Shown here one piece after another: positions 56,184 through 64,000 of a stretch of DNA of 64,000 nucleotides. Origin of the DNA: Hysterium pulicare CBS 123377 (taxonomy: Eukaryota; Ascomycota; Dothideomycetes; Hysteriales; Hysteriaceae); the NCBI GenBank assembly GCA_000467715.1, contig AJFK01000616.1:1-64000 (forward strand), written 5' to 3'. The stretch's first letter is position 1; each line of letters starts with the position of its first letter. The position numbers were made by a program, and so were the translations under genes. The notes beneath the pieces are model-generated. The model saw nothing but the letters and a program-made list of their open reading frames with translations. It did not search any database and was not told the origin of the DNA.

Positions 56184-56711
56184 TCTGAGAGCTTCAATCG
56201 ATCGCGGCTCTTGACCCGGCGGTACACCTTAAAGCAAGGTAAATGCAACAGTCCGGGCCGGCCCATGTGTCGGTCCGCTCAAAAGACTGTAGAGTATTTG
56301 ATTGGCAACATGCGGAACCTTTAAAGGATGATGGTATGAAAACACGAGATTCCGTGAAGGATGGAAGCAAGACGACAGTGACGTCTAAGACCTTATGTAA
56401 GTCGAGCCGAGAAGGCTAAGTATGTGATTGGTTGAAATTCTTAGTCACTACTATGCCGACCGATTGTATTCTCTGTTCAAAGAACACAAGAAGGGAAAAC
56501 AGATTTATACGTCTCAACGAGCTCACGATGCCCGTGCACGGGTAAGTGAAGCTGAAGGGCAACACTGAGTGTCACTGTTGCGGCCAACAGTCTTGCTCTC
56601 TTCAGCTAGCTGCTCGGGATTTGGCCCCCAATGATCTTCAGCCTCACCGACAACATGATTCTTGTCAGCCTGAGCTGCAAGTATCTTCCATCAACACGAT
56701 AGCAGCATACA
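56184..56711. other. Divergent promoter region, transcription factor and CorA-like gene
   Basis: About 530 bp between divergent genes. Nothing recognised apart from short frames. Confidence 0.5.
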
Positions 56712-58531
56712 ATGGACCTATTCTCTGTCGCTAGCGCCGTTGCGTCTATTGCGACCCTTGAAGAAGCGGATGAAAGAATTGACGCTAAAGAAGTATCTTA
56801 TCTCAAAGATGATATTCAAAAAGCAGCTGCAAATAGATTGAATCGTTTTAGAGAGCAAGTTGCTCCAAAACGAACCTCCGGAATCACCGTCGTCGATATT
56901 GCGCGGAATGGCAGCAAGACTTTCCTAGGGCCGGCTTCGTTGATTGAAGAGACGGATTTTGTGCAGAAGCTGCCAGAGCTGGAAGATCAAACCATACGAC
57001 TACTACTTATTGACGGATTTGACCCTCAGAAATCTCGTTCTAGATCAGAAAAGCACCCAAATCTTTGGTATCTCGATCACATTAGCCAACCAGAGAAGAT
57101 CATAAATCACGGAGGTTTCTTGACGTATGATCAATTAAACTCATCTAAGCTCTCATTTAAAGAAGCACGGACTTATTCTTTCGACGTATGGGATCTCCAA
57201 AACCTTTGGAGTTCTGCTTCTCAATTTAGTCACCGGCCACTGGTTCTCCAAAACAACGTCCATGAAAGCCTACTTCGAGAAACCAAATACATTGAGGGAT
57301 TCGAACGAGTAAACCGACGAGTCCTCATATTGGGTCGGCATACCGTCCCGTTTTGGGAATGCTTTTCAACTGTTAGATCCAGTTCTTCGAGTAATGACAG
57401 AATGATGGGTGGGTACCACATCTATTCAATGAACATAATGGAATTGACAAAAAAAAACAAGTAACCTGTAACTTTACTGCCTTGCCGGTCAACTTCGTAT
57501 CGGTATTGGAAACGGTCGAGAACCTCCCTTCCAATAACATCCACAATCGAGTACATCATAGCCTCAATTTCTCGCCTTTGAAACACCATTTTCAACAAGT
57601 CCTGGCGTCTGAGTCCTCCGCAACCTCGATCCCGCAAAAGTCTTCCATGGCTGCAAGCCAAATGGTAACGCTCGATCTCCTGAGGGCGGTGATGGAATGC
57701 TGGATAGTGTTTCTGACACAAACACTACTCAAGACCTCCGGGCATGCTTCCGGCCTAGACACACGTTCGCGGGCTTTCAATTTGCAAGCACTGACAGACT
57801 TCTCCAAGACTGTTCGCGACCTGGAGCTAGTCTTTCAATATACTTTGGACTCCGTCTTTGCAGCACTGGATGATAACGACAGCGATACCAAATCCAAACT
57901 AAAATTGATTGGAATCGAAAGTTATGCCAAACTTCGCACAATCAAGAATAGAGTTGATGATTTCCTGCAGACCCTGGATTCAACTTCCACGGTGAAGACG
58001 GCTCTGATTGACGAAGGAAAGGCTTTGAGCGTCAAACGTCTTACCTTGCTCGCAGCTGTTTTTCTCCCTCTCAGCTTAGCGTCGAGCCTACTCAGCATGG
58101 GGACTCGGGCTGCAGACTTGGGTTTGCTTTGGTACGACTACTTCGGTATTTGCTTCCTCCTGGTCTTTGTGGTATGGGTCGTCTATCAAGTCATGCGAGC
58201 ATGGGATAAATTCAGAGTTGTCCAGCCCACCAAGACAGCTCAATTTCTAGACAGGATCAAGAAGCGCACCTCTCGATTCATCTGGAAAATAGCATCGACG
58301 ATCGTGCAATTCCTGATTATGCCGAGATGGGAGCCATTGCAGTGGACCATCATGAGATCTACATTGACCTATGGCTTCATCATGACAGTCATATCATCGT
58401 TCTGGGTCGGAATGTTTAAAGACGTTAACTTAGGATGGAGGATCTTGGGATTCGGAGCCGCGGCATGGGCTGGCTGTCTTCTGATCCTTCTTCTGCTGCA
58501 GTTCACGATCTTTGCGTGGAAACTTATGTGA
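56712..58531 (+). CDS. CorA-like membrane protein
   Basis: Exons 56712-57408 and 57462-58531 (donor GTGGGT, acceptor ACAAG, phase 1) give 588 residues. The N-terminal half is soluble (a stretch with FLGPASLIEETDFVQKLPELEDQTIRLLLIDGFD). Then come a helical region (LRAVMECWIVFLTQTLL, VDDFLQTLDST) and the CorA-like membrane part. Four hydrophobic spans follow: LTLLAAVFLPLSLASSLLSM, FGICFLLVFVVWVVYQVM, YGFIMTVISSFWVGMF and LGFGAAAWAGCLLILLLLQF. At the end of span 1 the CorA signature GMN is replaced by SMGTR, and there are two extra spans. It is therefore a divergent fungal CorA-like protein, with magnesium transport unproven. The A-rich acceptor (AAAAAAACAAG) is unusual; the joint keeps frame. 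Confidence 0.78.
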
Positions 58532-59547
58532 CTTGACTGATAGAATCACTGCGGTCTCGATGCATTCCGGAATGGGATAATCTTAACAAAAAAGACGACG
58601 GGCTGAGTAAGCCGGCACGTAACCTCACATCCGGCCCCCGAAAAGTCCTCTCCGTGGGGGCATTCATCCTTACCAAAGCCTCCTCGTGACATTTTTCCAA
58701 AAACCTTCCCAATACGGCAGTTATCTCAAGAAACTGTGCAAACCTGACGGTGCCCGACCGGCGGCCGAAACGCCTCGCTCCTCTCTCAATGGCCAGTCGT
58801 CTCAGCGCCTAAAAGATCTCGGGCACCGGTCGGGCACCGGATTGGTATTACTCAGCAAACAGCCTAGGCACTCTAACTGATTTGGAATGCGTGACAATAT
58901 AATACTACGAACCTATAGTATACTCCGGTACGACCTGAGATGAGGTTATTATATCATCTATTTCCCCGCAGTACCATTATTCTCCGCCCGGTTTCACATA
59001 AACATCCCTTCCGCTCATCTAAAATCCTAAAAGCAGCCGCTGCAGCGTCCACGCCATCTCGCAGAAGCGAAGGCCATCCAGGTGCCGATCTCGATAAGCT
59101 TAAGGCAGATAGCCGTTAGATTGAAGAAAAAGAGCCCAGACAAATCTCGGCACTGTAGGGCTAATATCCCACAATATACAGTACCAATTCAGATGGTACT
59201 CCAAGTGCTGGGCCACCAATTAATGTCCCCAACTTAGGTACTTCTGCAGAATACCATGATTGCTCATGCGCCGAGAGAAAGAGAAGGAAAGAATGGCATT
59301 AGAGCCGAGAGCGCGACGTAATATCGTTAGGCCGAATACGAATGATGAAGTTGTGCATGGGAGGCTGAAAGATTGCTTTACTCATATACGAGCGCGATGT
59401 GCGTAGTCTTGCAATCAACTTCACGAGGCCTCTACCGTGGATGGTGCGTTTGAGAATGAATAGCTAGGGTTATAAAGAAAAAGGCACTCGCCTGCCCGCC
59501 TTGGTGATTGAATCTAGGGACCTCCGTGGGTCTCCCGTCTATGTGTC
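58532..59547. other. Intergenic region upstream of the metalloprotease gene
   Basis: About 1 kb. A small direct repeat (CGGGCACCGG twice near 58820-58845) and one 64-codon frame, nothing else. Probably the promoter of the protease gene. Confidence 0.5.
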
Positions 59548-61209
59548 ATGAATGTCTTCATCATCTGGGCTCTCTTTCTCAACCTGATCGCCTGTTCGCT
59601 CGCACTGGCTATCGGAGGAGATGCGGTCGCAAACACGGTCTCTCGCGATCTCCAGAAATCGCCTTTCGAGAACAAACACAACCAAAGCGACCACAAGCCC
59701 ATCGACCACGTCCACGACTTCCTCAAGCTCTTCGGCTGGTCAAAAGATGACCCCAGACTCAAAGACGAACCCACCGCAATCCGCAAAGCGCAGAAGATCC
59801 TCCACAGACCCGAAACCGGCACCTACGATGACGCGATCGAATCAATAATGAGCGTCCCCCACTGCGGCACCACCGAAATCGTCACAAACAGCACCGACCT
59901 GGAAAAACGCTACGTGCTCTGGGGTCCGAGATGGGATCATACAAGCATAACATACCGCTTCGTGAACTTCACATCCGACCTCCCAGCATCGACTCAAAAA
60001 GCGGCAATAAGCGCCGCTTTCGACCGCTGGGCGAAGATAGGTCCCTTAACATTCACTCTCGTCCCTAGCGACGCCAAATCCGACATCTTCTTCCAGTGGG
60101 CTCACATGGGGCCCAACGAAACTACCTACGCCGCAACCTCCATGCTCGCATCCGGTAACGGACTGATTCCCGGTCTCATAGGCACGACTTTCAATGATGA
60201 CTATAATTGGAGCGACCTCGCCATGCTCAATTTCACCGCTACGCATGAAATCGGCCACGCGATAGGGTTCCAGCATAGTAAAATCTCTGGAGCGGTGATG
60301 TGGCCGTTTTACGAGGGGATGAAGGCTTTGCATCCGGATGATGAGGCGGGCGCGCATTCGATTTATGGGTGGAGGAGTCCGAAGTGGACGCGTGTAGATG
60401 CGAATCCGAGTACGAGTTCTGCGGTCGCTATGTCGTTGAGTGCGAACTCGAGTTCGGTGTTGGATGGACTGTTTCAGATTAGGAATGATGGATCGGTGTT
60501 GTGGTATCCGGCGCAGGGCATGACGTGGAAGACATTGGACAGTAATCCGCAGACGGTGCAGATTGCGGCGGCGGGTGGGAATCTGTATCAACGTCATTCG
60601 GATGGGAGTATTTATCAATATGCTGGCTCCATGTGGCAGCTGATAGGGAACCCCAATGGTGATACAGCGGTCGTGGAGATTGTGGCTGTGGCTGATCAGA
60701 TTTATCAGAGGCGGAAGGATGGGTGGATTGCGAGATGGTCTGGATCGGGGACTCAGTGGATCACTATCGAGCAACCAACGATATCGAAACAGATCGCTAT
60801 AACTGATACTAAGACGTTATATAACTTACTCACGGATGGGACAATTGTCCGCTCAACATGGCCATATGGGAGTGGGTGGGCTCAAATCGATCAAACCACT
60901 GCGAATGTTGCCATTGCCGCTGGAGGAGACGACTTCTACAAGCTCCATAATACTGGTCAGATCTATTGGTTGGATTGGAATAACAAGGTGTGGACTTTGA
61001 TCGATGACTCCGCTGCGAACGCTATTGTTGCCTCTGGAACCTATCTTTACTCTTGGCACCAAGATGGAGGGATATATCGCTACACCGGAACGCCTGGAAT
61101 CTGGGAACAATTGGATAAAACGACGAGTTCGGTGACGGCCATTGGCGATAACAAGGGCAATGTATGGCAAATATTGAAGAGTGGAGACCTGTTGAGTCTG
61201 GTGTCCTAG
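59548..61209 (+). CDS. Matrixin-type (M10A-like) zinc metalloprotease with propeller-like C-terminal repeats
   Basis: Single-exon, 553 residues, secreted: residues 1-21 are a signal peptide. Residues 51-103 look like a peptidoglycan-binding-like prodomain (VHDFLKLFGW, IRKAQKILHRPETGTYDD), followed by SVPHCGTTE, a cysteine-switch candidate (C106). A dibasic LEKR at 118-121 precedes YVLWGPRW and is a likely Kex2 cleavage site. The catalytic domain has HEIGHAIGFQHS (H233, E234, H237, H243) and the Met-turn AVMWP (M251). From about residue 280 to the end there are six or so repeats of a W-x-x-(I/V)D...IAAGG.LYQ...DG.I.RY..G type, like tectonin or beta-propeller blades. Matrixin-like proteases are uncommon in fungi; substrates are unknown. 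Confidence 0.88.
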   Translation: MNVFIIWALFLNLIACSLALAIGGDAVANTVSRDLQKSPFENKHNQSDHKPIDHVHDFLKLFGWSKDDPRLKDEPTAIRKAQKILHRPETGTYDDAIESIMSVPHCGTTEIVTNSTDLEKRYVLWGPRWDHTSITYRFVNFTSDLPASTQKAAISAAFDRWAKIGPLTFTLVPSDAKSDIFFQWAHMGPNETTYAATSMLASGNGLIPGLIGTTFNDDYNWSDLAMLNFTATHEIGHAIGFQHSKISGAVMWPFYEGMKALHPDDEAGAHSIYGWRSPKWTRVDANPSTSSAVAMSLSANSSSVLDGLFQIRNDGSVLWYPAQGMTWKTLDSNPQTVQIAAAGGNLYQRHSDGSIYQYAGSMWQLIGNPNGDTAVVEIVAVADQIYQRRKDGWIARWSGSGTQWITIEQPTISKQIAITDTKTLYNLLTDGTIVRSTWPYGSGWAQIDQTTANVAIAAGGDDFYKLHNTGQIYWLDWNNKVWTLIDDSAANAIVASGTYLYSWHQDGGIYRYTGTPGIWEQLDKTTSSVTAIGDNKGNVWQILKSGDLLSLVS

Positions 61210-61369
61210 AAGGCCAACGGAATGTAAATCTGGAAGGAAGAAGCGCTGTAGATATCACGACTGTTATGAATAAGCATGAAGACTTCTTGTCAAAATCTCG
61301 CGAACCACTAGGTTGCGAGAGTGCATTCAGTTTCGCAGTCGTCTATTCGTATGAAGAATGTCGTGCTCA

Positions 61370-62469
61370 TCACCGTGCCATGCTGTTGATCATCTCTCTT
61401 TGAGTTTCTCTATCTCGGTTGGTCTGGCTCAATGGCGGGATGCCTACAAACCGTGATTAGCGTGGTTACTAGAAATTGAAGAATGGCTGTATACTCACTT
61501 CGAAGGTCTCCGACAACGTCCTTTGCTTTCCCGAAATAAACCTCCTCTAATGGATGATTAGTACGTCTGCTCTGAGCCTGACGGACAAGGAGCTTACGCA
61601 GGAGGTTTCGCATCTTCAGTTCCATATCCTCGACCATTTTGCCGATATTCGCAATATGACTTCCATCGTCCTCCACAGCCATGTCCTGCTCCACTTGCCT
61701 GACCATGTTTCCGCTTAGGTCCATTGCTCCCAGGTTATCGGAATCCGTTCCTAAGCTCAGGATGACTGTGCTCGTGAGCTTGTAATGGGCAGTTCGGGCT
61801 CGATCTTGAGCATCGAATACGTGGATGCTATCCCAGCTACCGGAGCTCTTCGGTGAGGGGTTCACAGCTTGAGAAGTCAGCAAGTTGGCTCAACGCCCAA
61901 GTCTGAAATAAAACTTACATTTCTTCAGTAATACGCATCCAGCAAAGCCATCATCCATGTCCCATAGATATACGCTGGAAATGCCACCCTCAAAATATCT
62001 ACTCCATATTAGCCCGCGTATTCTCCGTTAGTGTTTCAGGTTTGAAGACGCAGGCTCAAGTTAAGCCTTGCTCAGGTATACAGAAAGACTAACAATTCTC
62101 GGTAGACATCAAATGCTTCGTTTGCCTTTATTTCCATCGTCCTAATCCTATCACTAGGCACCATTCCATCCTCGAGCGGAGGCTCGAATTCGTTGCTCCA
62201 CGGACTCCGCCAGCTGTCCCCATCCCGATTGTAGTCGCAGCAAAGGAAGTCCCTGCCAGTCTTCGTGCAACGCTTCACCGCCAATGGTATATCTACTGAT
62301 TCGAGGAGCTCTTCGGTGAGATTTGGGGCTAACTGGCACAGGTAATCGACGTTCTGCTTTACATCTTTGGGGTTTAGGCGTCGGAGGAGGTCGCTGGTAC
62401 GGTATGAGTAGAATTCTGAGAGATTGGAGGTTTTGTTACTCACAGAGCACTGTCTAATGGGTCTGCCAT
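61370..62469 (-). CDS. CAP2: F-actin capping protein subunit beta
   Basis: Caps barbed ends of actin filaments as a heterodimer with the alpha subunit. Six minus-strand exons, 62469-62444, 62393-62094, 61998-61919, 61867-61598, 61546-61499 and 61443-61370, give 265 residues (S. pombe 268). Landmarks: [39 protein letters not shown] (as [20 protein letters not shown]), [41 protein letters not shown], and [16 protein letters not shown] with a C-terminal ..INSMAR tail. Introns begin GTGAGT, GTTAGT, GTAAGT, GTAAGC and GTGAGT. The frame remains open upstream of the ATG up to 62937, but the family start is the ATG at 62469. Confidence 0.96.
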
Positions 62470-63003
62470 GATTGTGGAGAGTCTTTCGGAGGAGAGTTGA
62501 TATGGGACTGTCAGAGTCGAAGCTCGAGGTAGCTCCTTGGCGAATCCGCTTACGTAACTACCATCGTCTTCGGACATTTCTCCGCGTCGCGTGTGCTGCT
62601 TCCAGCAAAGAAATATTGCGATTGAGCAAAAGGTCGTGATCCAAACCACGAGAGGTTGGCTGATCCACATTGCAGGCATGGAAAGGTTTGTCAAAGTAAT
62701 TGATTCATCTGCTTCCTGACTTTCTCCAGCTGCTCCTTCCTCCTTCCACCTTCTAGAACAGGCGCGTCCCATTGATCTGAACTGGATGCAAAAGGCCCCT
62801 GAGTTATGAGGACATCGTCGATGGCAAGGTTTGACGATTTCGATTGATGGATGGGGCCAAACCCAAAGCTCAGCGAGCGAGAAAAAATGACGCCCGGCAC
62901 TCAAACGCCTCATATACCAAAAGACATGATACTCCACTGTGATGCGCTACCAGCTACTTTCTCACTCTTCCAGGACCCCGAGATAACGAGCAATTGACTA
63001 TCC
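62470..63003. other. Promoter region of the capping-protein gene and 3' flank of the MFS gene
   Basis: About 530 bp. An open frame continues upstream of the capping-protein start on the minus strand (to 62937) with one hydrophobic stretch; it has no domain and no start context of its own, so I treat it as UTR. Confidence 0.5.
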
Positions 63004-64000
63004 TCAATACACGTATCTAAAACGAGTGTTCTTTCTATCCGTAAGACCCGCCCAAGCCTCCGTATCAGGCTCAACCTCGTTACCCCTACCTGGATTGTCT
63101 TGGGCCGCTACGTCTCGTTTCCGATTCTCGCGAACATAGTAGAGAGCTAGTACGCACACCACTACCGCGGTACTAGCCTGCGTAGCAAGGTTTGCGATCT
63201 TAGCAGGTCGATACTCTGGTGCGTTCCTAGCTTGGAAGGTTTGAGGTCCTCTAGAGAGCGGGTGAGCTTATTGAAACACCAAACTTTTCAAGACGTACAT
63301 GATATTTCCAATCGAAAAGGCAATGCAGGTAACGGTAACTGTAACGGACGCACGCTTCGTATGCCCAGATACATTCGCAACGACCCAGTGACCGATCATG
63401 GGAAGTGTTGCGGTAATCGCGCTATTGAGCCATATGCCAATGAGGAGCCCGGCTTTCTCGTGATGCGGCAGAAATGCCATCAATCCAGCGCCGGTAGCTC
63501 CTACACAGGCGCACCCAGATATCCACGCCCAGCGATTTGATGTTTGTCTCACACCGAATCCGGAAATAAGCATGGCGACCATTGCGACTGCTCCGGACGG
63601 CATGTTCAGGAGGGCGGCTTGAGGGGAAGTAAAACCCATTGACTTGATCAAGGTGGCAGAGTACGAGGTGATGACTCCGCTCGAAACTGAAAGCTGGGGA
63701 AAGTAAGCAAGGCCAGTCTTTAGGACTGAAGTCTCAGTTCACCTACGCAAATCACGACCAAAATGAACAGCCAGACCTGGACATCCCGAAGCGCTTCCAA
63801 CATCTCTGTAGGCTTAAATGTGCGATTTTCGATGCCTGTTCGGTTTACGCTTACATGTTTCAGAAGACCAACCTTTTCGTTATCAGATAGGAATCTCGCC
63901 TTCATTGGAGTATCCGGAAATAGTACGAACACGGCGATCCCCACGAGTATCGTTGTGCAGCCTAACATCAGGAACATGATCCTCCATCCTGCAAACTTTT
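63004..64000 (-). CDS. MFS transporter, allantoate-permease/ACS-type, 5' part outside the window
   Basis: Partial gene entering from the right edge. Exons visible: 64000-63747, 63693-63299 and 63250-63004, ending FRYVY-stop. The visible start of the frame is FAGWRIMFLMLGC, and then FPDTPMKARFLSDNEK, the central loop typical of the Dal5/anion:cation-symporter MFS family. The second half has GFTSPQAALLNMPSGA, and NIIGPQTFQARNAPEYRPAK near the C-terminus, a hallmark of that family. The last intron (63298-63251) splits this NIIGPQTF motif. Substrate (allantoate, vitamins or other organic anions) cannot be read from the fragment. Confidence 0.88.

Noticed and set aside
62470-62937. In-frame upstream extension of the capping-protein gene by 156 codons
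   Set aside because: The family starts at MADPLDSAL. The upstream sequence has no conserved domain, and the open frame is explained by chance.

Overview
The window is nuclear DNA of a filamentous ascomycete. Genes are dense, on both strands, and carry many short introns (about 45-70 nt) with GTANGT-type donors. The gene content is typical of Pezizomycotina: Zn2Cys6 factor, 2EXR-domain genes, DUF6594 protein, DUF3659 repeat protein, CAF120/SKG3 family. The 2EXR expansion and general style suggest Leotiomycetes (Helotiales-like), but that placement is inference. I see no complete transposon, no tRNA or rRNA gene and no CRISPR array. A few AT-rich intergenic patches look decayed.

Layout. 1-7.5 kb: secreted GH16 glucanase, an alpha/beta hydrolase with an aspartate nucleophile, and the rRNA/tRNA cytidine acetyltransferase KRE33/NAT10. 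7.5-17 kb: an accessory block with a probable pseudogene (7778-8475), then five tandem minus-strand 2EXR (F-box-like) paralogs, the last broken. 17.9-19.7 kb: IQ-motif protein with a 13-nt micro-exon. 19.7-22.7 kb: gene-poor, partly AT-rich. 22.7-27.6 kb: a 1601-residue DUF3659/LEA-like repeat protein with 14 repeat units. 28.7-29.2 kb: remnant of a Tyr/Ser/Gly-rich gene. 29.5-31.1 kb: MFS transporter. 31.9-36 kb: CAF120/SKG3 PH-domain protein. 37.7-39.3 kb: BAH-PHD chromatin protein. 40.0-40.7 kb: cytosine deaminase. 41.5-43 kb: farnesylated class A J-protein (YDJ1-like). 43.6-44.9 kb: uroporphyrinogen decarboxylase (HEM12). 45.1-48.6 kb: mitochondrial MutS homolog MSH1. 48.9-49.7 kb: unrecognised protein with five CxxC...CxxC knuckles. 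50.2-51.3 kb: DUF6594 membrane protein. 53-56.2 kb: SDR-fold protein and a Zn2Cys6 transcription factor, tail to tail. 56.7-58.5 kb: CorA-like membrane protein. 59.5-61.2 kb: matrixin-type metalloprotease with a propeller-like tail. 61.4-62.5 kb: actin capping protein beta. 63.0-64 kb: 3' part of a Dal5/ACS-type MFS transporter running off the window.

How they relate. Most single-copy genes are housekeeping and need no operon-like logic: ribosome RNA modification, haem synthesis, protein folding, mtDNA maintenance, actin capping, pyrimidine salvage. The accessory content (2EXR array, pseudogenes, SDR plus factor pair, secreted glucanase and protease) is interleaved among them. Exon structures below were worked out by hand from splice consensus, reading phase and protein continuity. 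I checked that each total coding length is a multiple of three, but transcripts were not available. The best candidates for undescribed biology are the five-knuckle cysteine protein, the 2EXR tandem array, the matrixin with propeller tail, and the two unlisted decayed genes.
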